NCBI GenBank assembly: GCA_036768485.1
Contig: JAVLUZ010000698.1
Location: forward strand, 242,701-306,700
Direction: 5' to 3'
DNA from: Mermis nigrescens
Taxonomy: Eukaryota > Nematoda > Enoplea > Mermithida > Mermithidae
DNA: 64,000 nucleotides
Position 1 is the first letter of the stretch; every line of letters starts with the position of its first letter. The translations under genes were made by a program, and so were the position numbers. Below are positions 36,616 to 48,127 of this stretch, one piece after another. The notes beneath the pieces were generated by a model that had not been told where the DNA came from, made no database searches, and saw nothing but the letters and a program-made list of their open reading frames with translations.

Positions 36616-37485
36616 ATATATTATAAGATGGTAAGATGGTAAGATGATGGTTTATTATAATTTATTATAAGATGGTCTTAAAAGTTTGTCCGAAAAGTTT
36701 GAAAATTGCAGTTTAATCATAAGTACGCATTTAATAATTTCTTCGTTCAGCGAGATATCATGGTTTCAGGGTTCTGTAACATTCATTTTATTCATTTTGA
36801 AATCAGGTCTCGATAAGTTTTTTTTCCGGAAAAGTTTGGCCGCAGAACTTATTGAAACATTTTAAACCCTTTCCATTGTTTAGTCTTGCTTGTCTCTTCG
36901 TTCGCAGTAGCGCTAAAATTTGCACAGTGTAAGCGTACATTTGTAAATGATGTATTTATTTATTATTCATGCTTATCGCTTATATTCATTGCATATTTAT
37001 TATGTCCTAGAGTATTCGACACGGGGTTTTTGATAAATGTAAAAATTTTTCGGAATAATATTTTTTACCAATAAAAATCTCGTTGGAGCAAGAATGCTTC
37101 AGATATGTATAAAATTTTTCTATTCTCTTTATTATGAAAAACTACGAGATTGTGATTTATAGGGTGGAATTGCCTAATTTTTCTCAAACGCTGAATTAAT
37201 TTTTATGTTTCTTATTATTAGGATCTCTAAAAACGGTTTCTAAATCCGTGAAATAAATGGAAAAAAGTACGTTTGATCTTACCGAATGCATATTAATTTA
37301 AATTGTACTGAGACTCAAAGATCTTCTTAGTGTGTGCGTGCGTGTACGCAGATTTATAATTCAACAGACACTGAATAAATTTCTGATTTTTTATATTTTC
37401 CTCTTATAATTAATTGTCATTCAAATGTTGCTTAAGTTGTCTAGCTTATTGTTTACATACTTATGATTCTGTCTTTATTTTGCAG

Positions 37486-37590
37486 GCCGATCAGGTTGTT
37501 TATTCTATACGGGATATGTTTCAAATAGTTTATGAGATGAAAAAGAAGCAAATGGAACAAGCCAAACAGATGCAAACACAAAGGTCACAG
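37486..37590 (+). CDS. Dab: Dab exon 4 (PTB C-terminal helix)
   Basis: Thirty-five codons between TTTTGCAG and CAG|GTTGGT, phase 0. ADQVVYSIRDMFQIVYEM corresponds to the last strand and long C-terminal helix of the PTB domain, with the conserved RD-[LM]-FQ-[LIV] core that packs against the bound peptide. It is followed by a Lys/Gln/Met-rich extension (KKKQMEQAKQMQTQRSQ) that likely continues the helix beyond the globular domain, as in other Disabled proteins. Confidence 0.95.
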
Positions 37591-37689
37591 GTTGGTGTTG
37601 CGCACTTTTTGTCTGATCGTACGTAAAATAATAATCAATCAATAATGAAATAATAATTAGAGTAATAATAATAGCATAATGTACTATAT

Positions 37690-37940
37690 GTTCATGGCAG
37701 ACATGTAACATGGGGATGGGGGATCCCCCACACAAAGGTGGTCGTCCCTCATCCCCTCCCGAAGTCCGAAAATTTTTTGACTCTCCCTCCCCCCGATTTT
37801 TGGATAAACTTCCGATTTTCGGCAGTTTTTGGATGTTGTTGACCGTTTTTGGCCAAAAATTAGAGGTCATTTACCCTCTGCCCGCTGCTCTAAAAATGGC
37901 GCAGGACCCCTTCCCGAAATTTCGAGCCGTTACATGAATG
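37690..37940. repeat. ACATGTAAC-family repeat
   Basis: From CAGACATGTAACATGGGG to CCCGAAATTTCGAGCCGTTACATG. The ends are partially inverted (CATGTAAC / GTTACATG). Related to 35,335-35,800. Located just downstream of Dab exon 4. Confidence 0.6.
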
Positions 37941-38317
37941 TTTCATGGCATGTACTTAGTAAGGAAAGCCTCCCTCAAAGATGGTGTACTAACCCATGTG
38001 TTCTCGTATTGAGTCACACGTGGACCTATATACGTAAGTGTAAGTAAATGTAAATATAAGTCGTAAACTCTGTTTTTTGTATTACAGATTATACATATTA
38101 AGTGCATCTCCTTACTGAAGGGAAAATTTCGTTAATGCATATGTGCATATGGGCTTGCAACAGTAGTTTAAGATGAAAATGCTTATGTATGCTGTAGGAT
38201 AACATTTTAAATAAATGTATTGTATGCACTGTTTTCTTCTTTGTACTCAAACTTCGATTTTTTCTTATACAATCGGAATTCGGCCAAAAACTGTCCATAC
38301 TTTGTGTACAAAGATCG

Positions 38318-39985
38318 CTCCAAACACGCTTCTCTGAGTTCGGCAAAGATTTTTCCTGATATACAAAGACTTTTTGCGACCGTACATGTACAAAGATTTT
38401 TGGAAAGACAAAAACTGCAAAAAAGGTCTGAAATTCACAAAAATTTTCGGCGCTTCGCGCCGGAATGAGTAATTGTGTGTCCTGCATATCTTAATAATTG
38501 CAGAAATTGCATTTCGAAACGCTCTGTCCCGGTTCTCCGACCGTCTCGATTCTCCGACTTTCCCGATTCCCCGACCGTCCCGATTCTCCGCCTAATGCTA
38601 AGAGAGGTTATTTTAAGATTCGCGAAAATCTCGTTTCTCCGACCGTCCCGATTCTCCGCCCGTCCCGATTCTCCGACCATCCCGATTCTCCGACCATCTC
38701 GATTCTCCGACCGTCCGGATTCTCCTTCCGTCCCGATTGTCCGACTTTTCCCGATTCTCCGACTACAGATTCAAATATGACAGGTGGCATAAACCATATG
38801 TCAATCAACTGCTGAATAGCGATTGCACATACATGTAATAAAGGACTTATTTAGAGATTGAATTATTATGTAATTTTACGGATTTTTTTCAAAACGTATT
38901 ATTTTTGTCATTAAGTAAATTATAATTTTTGTCTGACATTACAATTATTCGTTTCATTTTGACTTTAAAAAGTGAGAATAAACAGAAGTAACATCCAAAG
39001 TATATAAATAATTACATTCGATTTGTCATCCCTAATCTCGAGAAAGTTAAGACTATATCGTTAAACCATGTCCATTTTACTGCAGTAAAACATATCAACT
39101 CAGGTGTAACATAGCTGTTTCGCACCTGGACAACAAAAAATTGCATGACACTTTTAGTATTAATGCAGTTATATACCTTCGTATGTCAAACGTCTTGAAA
39201 ACGACGCTAAATATTTTTGTCTAATTTGCATTTTCCATTTTTTTGCTTCTATTTTTATAAGTCAGAGCAGAGTTTCATCGTATTCGTTACGCTGCTTAAT
39301 CGAATAAATAGGTATCAATGTACCTATATCAGTGGTCGATTGAATAAGTATATATGTATGTACATATCTGTGCGCAAAACACATATATGCATGTTATGTA
39401 CATGCGTGGGATGCGTTCGTAGGTACTGCATTATAAATCGTGCAATGCAGTCGTAGTCAAAACTTGTCAAATCTTATCATGGTCGGAGAATCGGGATGGT
39501 CGGAGAATCGGGACGGTCGGAGAAACGAGATTCTCGCGAATTTAAAAATAAACTCTTTTAGCATTAGGCGGAGAATCGGGACGGTCGGAGAATCGGGAAA
39601 GTCGGAGAAACGGGAAAGTCGGAGAATTTGGACGGTCGGAGAATCGGGACGGTCGGAGAATCGGGATGGTCGGACAATCGGGACGGTCGGGGAATCGGGA
39701 TGGTCGGAGAATTGGGACGGTCGGAGAATCGGGACACAATCTTTCGAAAGGAAATATGTTAAATTTTTCGGCGCTTCGCGCCATTTTAAGACTATTCTTA
39801 ATGATTTTTGCCCTCAGAAACCCAGAAATTAGCTAAAATGCTTTGAACAACTCTGTTTTTACTACACTATAGTCGCTACTATACTATATTATAGTACCCG
39901 AAAATTTGTGTGTACAAAATGTACGAAGACTTTTAGGGATTATCTTTGTACATGAATAAATGGACTTTGTACCAAAAAACACTTG
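38318..39985 (-). mobile_element. 445-bp TGTACA MITE, split by a foldback insert
   Basis: The left part 38,318-38,519 has the TGTACATGTACAAAGATTTTTGG block and hairpin GGCGCTTCGCGCC at 38,450. The right part 39,742-39,985 has the hairpin at 39,770, ATACTATATTATAGTACCC and GTACAAAATGTACGAAGAC. Joined at TTTCGAAA they reproduce the order in the intact copies 14,499-14,943 and 24,969-25,413. Dab intron 4. Confidence 0.8.
38520..39741. mobile_element. Foldback-like element with minisatellite arms
   Basis: Inserted into the MITE and flanked by the 8-bp duplication TTTCGAAA (38,512-38,519 and 39,742-39,749). The left arm (38,520-38,765) is an array of CCGATTCTCCGACCGTC units of 16-17 bp, interrupted by a spacer (38,590-38,641, CCTAATGCTAAGAGAGGTT...). 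The right arm (39,478-39,741) is its inverse, with the same spacer inverted (39,520-39,571). The arms differ in the number of units on each side of the spacer. The 710-bp centre has no transposase frame. Long tandem-repeat arms recall foldback and Galileo-type elements, which belong to the P superfamily; that link is inference. Confidence 0.85.
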
Positions 39986-40105
39986 CTCCAAAAATCTTTG
40001 TACGAGCCTCAAAATCTTTGTCCCGTACAAAGATAAAAACCAGTGATTGTATATATACTTTCTGTAGTCTGATCTACTGTCAATATGTCGTATTTGAAAA
40101 TGCAG

Positions 40106-40228
40106 AACGGCCACCAGGAAGTGATAAAATGCAAAACCGGTGATGACGCATCTACTTCTACTCCGGATGAAAATGTACCCGAATCAGATTTGCTCGATTT
40201 AGAAACGGAACTAGAAAACCTTGAACAG
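40106..40228 (+). CDS. Dab: Dab exon 5 (clathrin box, acidic helix)
   Basis: Forty-one codons, acceptor AAATGCAG (40,098-40,105), donor CAG|GTAAAG, phase 0. The first half is Thr/Ser/Asp-rich linker. The second half reads ESDLLDLETELENLEQ. LLDLE (40,190-40,204) fits the clathrin box L-hydrophobic-x-hydrophobic-acidic. In fly Dab the same place has a closely similar DLVDLEQEL segment, and the similarity continues across the splice junction into the next exon, which supports the exon pairing. A start slightly further 5' (TTCTGTAG at about 40,067) is excluded by a TGA in frame. Confidence 0.88.
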
Positions 40229-40504
40229 GTAAAGAAAGACACTTTCAATGCATGATAAACATAACCGTCCTTGATTGCATTCGTTGCGCGTGTTCTAGAT
40301 TACAAACGGTGATGGGTTACAAGCATATATTCAGAGCATTTCAAAATTACAAACGATATAGAAGAAAATTCAAGTAAATTGAACAAAATATACTTAAAAA
40401 ATGAGTTTATAGCGCGAAACGCCGAAAATTTGATATTAGCTAAAATATAGTTAAAAGCGCTTGAAATACCATACTTTCTACGGTTTTTTCGGAAAATTGA
40501 CAGG

Positions 40505-40800
40505 TGTGACCAGACATGTACATTTGTATACACTATGGGAATTCTGGGGAAAGGGTCAAATTTTAAAGTGCCTTTTGTGGGCCTAAGAGTAGTGGGTACG
40601 CGTCAAAAACAGTTTTTCGGCATTTCTGACGATGCTCTATCTTTCTAGAGCATAAAAACATTGAAAATTCAAAAAAAAATAAAAAAGTTAAACAAATTGA
40701 ACAAAATACAGTAAAAACATGAGTTAATGGCGTGAAGTACCGAAAAATTGACACTTTTGAGCAAATAGAGAAAACCTCTCAACCCTTAAGATCACGTATG
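40505..40800 (+). mobile_element. CATACATG-family repeat copy
   Basis: CCAGACATGTACATTTG, TATGGGAATTCTGGGG, AAGTGCCTTTTGTGGGCC, GTACGCGTCAAAAAC, TTTCTAGAGCATAAAA, then ...AAGATCACGTATG. The G-rich 3' units are missing. Dab intron 5. Confidence 0.65.
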
Positions 40801-40918
40801 TTCACGATTCTCAGTTGGGGGGGCGGGGTCAACAACCCCCTAAGAACACGTTCGTACGGTACGAATGCTCGAGCAGATGTACGGAACATACATGCACATA
40901 GAGAATGAGAGGGTGTTA

Positions 40919-41150
40919 CCACACCTGGGCGTGGGGGGGTATGCACCCCCCAGAAACCAAAATACCCCCCAGAATTCAATTTTTGAAAATTTTTTCGTTT
41001 TTTTCGCAATTTTTTGATGCCAATGGATAGTGCTTGATGAGAAACGTCGAAAAATTGTGTTTTTATCGCCATACCACCATTTTTAAGGCCATTTTTCGAC
41101 CTTCAAAAAAATCTTGCACCCCCCCAGAATTTTCTTGCTGCCCACGTATG
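40919..41150 (+). mobile_element. 261-bp-family MITE copy
   Basis: ACACCTGGGCGTGGGGGGG to TTTCTTGCTGCCCACGTATGG, with the internal TGATGCCAATGGATAGTGCT block. Directly followed by the 41,150-41,520 repeat. Dab intron 5. Confidence 0.8.
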
Positions 41151-41520
41151 GGTGTTACCTCCGCTGAATGATCAGCCAGTCAGGTACTGTCCGGTGATTT
41201 TGAGCTGACGGAATGTTTTTTTGCATAATTTTCATGGACAAAAGCAGTAATAATAACAAAATTGCGTCGGATTAATCTTTTATATGCTTTTTACTCGAAA
41301 AACGCCCAAAATTGATCGATTTGTATATTTTTGAGTGTTAAAAATAGTATTAATTAGTCAAAATGAACTAAAAATGCGGTATTACCACAAAGTGTTGTAC
41401 AGGCTATTTTGACTATTTGCGTCGACTTATTAGCAAAAAGTCATGAACACTAAATTTACTGTTTTAAATTTCTGAAATTTTAACCCCCCCCTTCCCAACG
41501 GCCCCGACATTGTGTTGTGC
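41150..41520. repeat. Dispersed repeat (TACTGTCCGGTGATTTTGAG family)
   Basis: Third copy of the family at 11,985 and 32,748. It ends at CGACATTGTGTTGTGCATC, about 90 bp before Dab exon 6. Confidence 0.65.
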
Positions 41521-41609
41521 ATCTCTCGTATTGTACGGAACTTACGAAACTGAACATAGTATGATAATAGAAATAAAATATTACAAAAAATTTTAAAAAA
41601 TATCAAAAG

Positions 41610-41855
41610 GGCATGCATCTAATGGACCAATGGGTGCCACCGTTGGCCGACTGGTCCAACGGCGATTTGTCGTTTACGGGCGGCGGCTCCGGCGCCGTCG
41701 GCGCCGACTCGTCGTCTTCGACGACTTGGGCTACTACGAGTTTGAGTAGTTCTGCTATAGCTGAATTTAATTCTAACGACCCGTTCTGCGTAGAGCACGT
41801 TTTTACGTCGTCGATGAACAGTTTTGGCAGTTCAGGCGGTCATAATTTTAAAGAG
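41610..41855 (+). CDS. Dab: Dab exon 6 (Ser-rich tail, first tail DPF)
   Basis: Eighty-two codons. It opens GMHLMDQWVPPLADW directly after ...ENLEQ, matching the G-x-x-x-MD/ME element that follows the same helix in fly Dab. It then runs through Gly/Ser-rich sequence to NSNDPFCVEHVF, an AP-2 alpha-ear type DPF motif (residue about 248 of the visible product), and ends AAAGAG|GTGCCA. The acceptor ATCAAAAG is pyrimidine-poor, so the precise start is less sure, but phase 0 fits both neighbours. Composition switches here to CpG-rich third positions (TCG, GCG, ACG), in contrast to exons 1-5. Confidence 0.85.
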
Positions 41856-42764
41856 GTGCCATTTTACCGTAGTCTAAATCAGTTTATTTACTGCAGCTCG
41901 TTTTTAATTTAAATTTAAAGTCAATCAAATTTAAACCTTTACTTATGCAACACGGCGCTGTCGGGTCATTTTTAATGTACGTTGGTGGCACGAATAAGTT
42001 AAAATAGCAAAACGTGATCAAGCAACGAACACCGATAAAATATTGAACTCAAGTGAATCATATTCGTAAGACGATAATATAAAAGCAAATTAGCGAACCA
42101 CCAGCACAGATGATGATTATAAAAAAATTAGGAATTTCTTGTGATTTAGTGGAAGATTCAAAGAAAGAATAAACTACGAAAATATGCAATGACGCACATG
42201 ATAGATAGAAATTAAACAAGAATTCGAATGATTAATTTAAGCGTTCATCATTCCGAATTCTTCGTAGAATTCAAAGTACAAAGCGAAGAATGCATATGTA
42301 GTAATAAGTTGAATAAGTTTAATTAAAATTTAATAAGTTAAATTAGTAAAACGAAAAGCAAATGTAACATCCGTTACACTTGCTTCGTTCTTTGATGAAT
42401 CCTTCATTTGAATAGTTTGATTTGTTTTTAATTTTATTTACATATATATCTTGCTTATGAAATAGCGGCTGCGCGATTGAAACAGCGGTTTTTTTGCTCA
42501 TGGTACAAGTGAAAAAATAAATGAAAAAAGTCTGTTCGAAAAATTGCACTTAGCTTTTGCTTCCAATGTTTTTAGCAAAATAAAAAGAACGAGTACATTA
42601 TTATTATTGCATTTATTGTATTTATTTTGAAGTATTTTATTGTATTTTCTAAGCTTTTTTAGCCATCGTCTGTTATTATTATTTTTAGGAGCCTTTAGTT
42701 TTGCTTGCCTTTCGTGACAGTCTTAAAGTCTCAGTTTTGAGCCGGAAATGTAGTTATTGTATCA
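41856..42764. other. Dab intron 6, AT-rich part
   Basis: No gene or repeat family recognised. Low-complexity TTATTATT around 42,600-42,690. Confidence 0.45.
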
Positions 42765-43021
42765 TTGAAAAACGCATCCAAGTCAGAGGAGTTAAATCTA
42801 TACATGGGCAGCTCAAAAATTCTGGGGTTCCAAAATTTTTCGAAGTCAAGAAGTGCCTGATAATATATGGTAGGGCGAAAAAACACCGTTTTCTTGCGCT
42901 TCTCAATGAGAGCTATACATTAGCATCAAAAAATCGCAGAAAAACAAAAAATTCTGAAAATCAATTTCTGGGGCGTCTAGCGGATTTTTTTGGGGGAGAG
43001 TGTGAATTCTCGGGGTCTAGA
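42765..43021. repeat. Segment duplicated from 17,385-17,656 type
   Basis: CATTGAAAAACGCATCCAAG through GGGGCGTCTAGC and GTGTGAATTCTCGGGGTCTAGA parallels 17,390-17,652 with scattered differences. The match resumes after the MITE at 43,283-43,356. Confidence 0.8.
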
Positions 43022-43282
43022 TCACACCTGGGCGTGGGGTTTGGGGGGTATGCACCCCCAGAAACCAAAATACCCCCCCAGAAATCAAAATACTCTCCCC
43101 AGAATTCAATTTTTGAAAATTTTTTTCGTTTTTTTCGCAATTTTTTGATGCCAATGGATAGTGCTTGATGAGAAACGTCGAAAAATGGTGTTTTTATCGC
43201 CATACCACCATTTTTAAGGCCATTTTTCGACCTTCAAAAAAATCTTGCACCCCCCCCAGAATTTTTCTTGCTGCCCACGTAT
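43022..43282 (+). mobile_element. 261-bp MITE, reference copy, TSD GGTCTAGA
   Basis: Starts TCACACCTGGGCGTGGGG and ends GCTGCCCACGTAT. Flanked by GGTCTAGA at 43,014-43,021 and 43,283-43,290, while the homologous segment at 17,647-17,654 has one uninterrupted GGTCTAGA. That empty site defines the borders. Short inverted ends (CAC-CTGGGC / ATACGTGGGC) and the 8-bp duplication suggest a hAT-type MITE. No coding sequence. Confidence 0.88.
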
Positions 43283-43654
43283 GGTCTAGACCATAGGTGG
43301 GCAGCACCGAAATTTTGGGAGTGTGAAAAAATTTCTGGGGGGTGGTGGTGAAAAATTGTTGTCATTTTTTAGAGATTTATTCCGCACCGCGAGTAATTTC
43401 ATAAAACGAAAAACGCTACTGCGCTCGTAATGGGCGCCTAACGAGGCGCTTTTGAGAACTATATTTGATCGTTTTGGGGAGGAAAATTTGGAGTCATTTT
43501 CTGTCCTGAAATTTCGGGTTAGTCACTGAAATTACCCAAATGATCTGGCCTGACATTCACGCGAATGCGCGCGAACGATCGATAATTTCATTGTGCACAA
43601 AAAATAATTTTTTATATAAATTTTATTTATTTAATCTAAATTTTTAACTTGCAG

Positions 43655-44522
43655 TCGTTCGTACCGTTGGCGCAAAATCACTCTCCGTCGGCCGCCGACC
43701 AGCCGCATCGTCAAAACGGTCGTCAGACAGTGATCAGCAGCCAAGCATCGGCTATGTTCGGTCCTCCCCCAAATTCTTTCTCGCTCTGCGTCGGCGACGC
43801 GTTCAACGATCGAATCATCGGCGACGATCCGTTCGACACTAGTCACGTGACTGGAATTCTGGCGAGCAGCAAATTCGCCGCGCCAGTCGCTTCTTTTCCG
43901 GCGTCGAATACCAACGACTGGTCGGCGAGCGTTTATCGTCCGTTCAACGTCGCCGAAACGACGATTTCGAAAATTCCCATGACGTCATCATCAGTACCGA
44001 TGACGTCATTAGTACCGATGACATCATCGTCATCGTTCGTCGGCGTCGACGCCGATTGGCCGAACGGTCAGCTGTCTTCCAATCCGATCGAAGCCGCGAA
44101 CGCGCCGCAGCGTCGCAGCGCGACCAATTCGACGTCGACGCCCGCGGCGGCGGTGAGCGTGACGCCGTCGTACGCCATCAACAACCCGACGGCGACGCTC
44201 TCGTTTCCCAGCGATTTTTTCATCGATACGCCGCGCGTCTCTTCGACGCCTCTAGCGACGGCGCCGCCGTCGTCAACGACGAGCGTCAAACGGTCGGCGG
44301 CGCCGTCAATCGCGCCGCTCGCCGTCGACGTTGCCGTCGGCGGCGGCGTCGAATATTCGGCCTTCGGTACTAACGGCGGCGGCTGTCGTTTACCGAGCGC
44401 GATACCGCCGGCGTCATCGCTGGCTCCGCACGTCTTATCGTTCAGCGGCTTAGCCGCCGGTGACGAATTTTCGTCGCCCGACGGCAGCGTCTTTTTGACC
44501 AACAGTAATATTGTGAATAAAG
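43655..44522 (+). CDS. Dab: Dab exon 7 (long disordered tail)
   Basis: Acceptor TTTTTAACTTGCAG, 289 codons plus one base, donor AATAAAG|GTGAAG (phase 1). The product is Ser/Thr/Ala/Pro-rich without folded domains, as in other Disabled tails. IIGDDPFDTSHV (about 43,823) is an AP-2-type DPF site. NTNDWSASV and DADWPNGQL repeat a DW motif also present in exons 6 and 8. Three imperfect 18-24-bp repeats encode PMTSS/PMTSL units (43,976-44,038) and contain TGACGTCA. Codons end strongly in G or C with abundant CpG. An in-frame extension of the open frame to 44,557 is intronic, as phase 1 matches the next exon exactly. Confidence 0.88.
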
Positions 44523-44662
44523 GTGAAGTGTTTGTGCGTTTAAATGGTTTTCCATAAGTAAATAGACACGATCATACGTGTTCTGGAGGGGGGTTTGGGG
44601 GGATTTTAACCTTCCATAATGGCTATGCTGACCGCTATCCCCCGCAAAATGGCTGCGACTAC

Positions 44663-45120
44663 ACCTGAGCGTGGTGGGGTATGCACCCCCCGAGAAACCA
44701 AAATACCCCCACCATACATGCACAGTATGGGAATTCTGGGGGGGGGTGAAAACCTAAAGTGCCTTTTTTGGGCCCAAAAATGGCCGGTACGCGTTAAAAA
44801 ACATCGTTTTTTGGCGTTTCTGACGATACTCTATCCTTCTAGAGCATGAAATCATGAAAAAAAATTTCGAAAAAAGTCGAATAAATTGACCAATATATCG
44901 CTTAAAACATGAATATAGGGCGCGAAGCGCCGAAAATTTGGCGATTTTGAGCAAATAGATAGCCAAAAACCCTTAAAAGGACACTTTTTCTACCAATTAT
45001 CAGGTAAGTTTAGAAACTTTTGAAAAATCGCTAATTCTGGGGGGTGAAAATTTTTTTGCGGGGGGGTGAAAAATGATTCTGCGAGGGATGAAACCCCCCC
45101 AACCCCCTCAAGATCATGTA
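44663..45120 (+). mobile_element. 261-bp-family fragment followed by CATACATG-family repeat
   Basis: 44,663-44,712 is a head fragment of the 261-bp family (ACACCTGAGCGTGG, GTATGCACCCCCCGAG). 44,713-45,120 is a nearly complete CATACATG-family copy: CCATACATGCACAGTATGGG start, hairpin GGCGCGAAGCGCC (44,919-44,931), two G-run units and a GATCATGTATG end. First part of Dab intron 7. Confidence 0.75.
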
Positions 45121-45332
45121 TGCCCCCCCGCACCCCAGAAACCAATACACCCCCTCCCCTGAAATCAATTTTTGAAATTTTTTTTCCGCAATCTTTAGAT
45201 GCCAATGGATAGTGCTCGATGAGAAATGTTGAATAGTGTTTTTTGCCCTACCAACATTTTGAAGGCTATTTTTTGACCTTTGAAAAATTTTGCACCCCTT
45301 CCCCCCAGAATTTTCTTGCTGCCCACGTATGG
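45118..45332 (+). mobile_element. 261-bp-family MITE copy
   Basis: ATGCCCCCCCGCACCCC head (5' end diverged), AGATGCCAATGGATAGTGCT, then TTTCTTGCTGCCCACGTATGG. Dab intron 7. Confidence 0.75.
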
Positions 45333-46878
<1,546 letters not shown>

Positions 46879-46881
46879 TAT

Positions 46882-47013
<132 letters not shown>

Positions 47014-48093
47014 TAGAGATGTATGAGCCCCGGCCCCGGCGCCGGGGCCAGGCTGGCTCCCCGGCGCCGGGGTCACTGGCCCCGGCGCCGGGGCCGGGGC
47101 CTGTAAAAACGATGAAAAATTAATGAAAATCGAACAAAATTAATCTTTTTTTGCCGAATTACGCAACATAATATTTATTTATTCGCAAAAATAAGCTAAA
47201 TTTCGTTAAAATTAAGCTTAGGCTACTGTTGTGTTTCGCTTCAGGTAATCTAATAATCAAGATTTGAGTGAGCATTGAAACAATTCGATACATTCTTGAA
47301 TAGCTTAGCTCAATTTACAATTTTTATTGCGAAAATAAGCACGTTTGACCGATAATTCTTCGACAATAAAGTTTAAAATGCAAGGGACTTTCACCAGTGT
47401 CTGTAAAATTGTTTTATAAATCGATGTATGTACTTATGTACCTTAAAAATGCTAGGGTACGGCAACTTATTTTATCATCCAGATAGAATTCGTTTGCTTT
47501 AATATATGTGATTTTTCACTAATTTCGGGTGCTGTGCGCCAAATAATAGAGCAAATGTCTTCATTTTTGTGTGGTTTTCAATTAATTTTTTAAATATTAT
47601 TTTAATTTGATTATGCATGTTCCCTAATCTTGGTAAACGATTTTTCGTCGTACAAGCATTTTTCGCCCCTATGATTTTGTTGATATTCTAGAGATAAGTT
47701 TTTCAAGCGTGTAGTTAATCTCTGGGTTACTTATTTCTCGTGCAATGTAATCGTAATCTTTTGTATTGTACTGTTTTGCTCGTCTATTTCTTTCATCGAA
47801 TCAGCATAAATACTATAGAAAAGTCATACTCTGTTCAGCTTAGCTTATTGTTTTCTATGCCTAAGAGCTATATTCACAATTATTTATTATTTTTTTGTTT
47901 ATTTCTCTTTTATCTGCTTATTTTTAAGTCTTTAATTTATTGAAGCAATATGTAATTGCTTACAATAGTAATACTAAGATGTTAGGTCAGTATAGAAATA
48001 ATGTGGATGCTTGGTATAGCTTAGTAAGTATAGGGTATATGTTTTGTACAGGCCCTCGGCCCCGGCAAAAAGAGCGGCCCCGGCACATCTCTA
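47014..48093. mobile_element. hAT-like element with CCCCGG ends, second copy
   Basis: Starts TAGAGATGTATGAGCCCCGG and ends CGGCCCCGGCACATCTCTA. The subterminal GGGGCCTGTAAAAA / GTACAGGCCC is also inverted. Same family as 17,101-18,065. The left end holds several GGCGCCGGGG units. The interior is AT-rich with no transposase. Flanks are degraded (TA)n, so no clean duplication is visible. Confidence 0.82.
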
Positions 48094-48101
48094 ATAAAAA
48101 A

Positions 48102-48127
48102 AATATATATATATATATATATATATA
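48102..48127. repeat. (TA)n microsatellite, segment 3 of the array
   Basis: About 26 bp, ending in A directly before the Helitron-like 5' TC at 48,128. Confidence 0.95.

Noticed and set aside
38520..38765. CRISPR-like regular repeat array
   Set aside because: Units are contiguous 16-17-bp with no unique spacers, and the genome is eukaryotic.
38435..38815. Frames of about 100 codons with repeating SPTVPILRPSRF or GESGRSENRDGR units
   Set aside because: They are readings of the 16-17-bp minisatellite arms; the repeat is open in several frames on both strands and has the inverted twin at 39,440-39,832.
44056..44502. Long alternative frames opposite or across Dab exon 7
   Set aside because: Shadows of the GC-rich exon; the sense frame has matching splice phases and motifs, these do not. 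The same holds for minus-strand frames at 54,912-55,235 and 55,614-55,829.
44523..44557. Extension of the exon 7 frame to a stop (GEVFVRLNGFP)
   Set aside because: Donor AAAG|GTGAAG leaves phase 1, which matches the next acceptor exactly; the extension is AT-rich intron.
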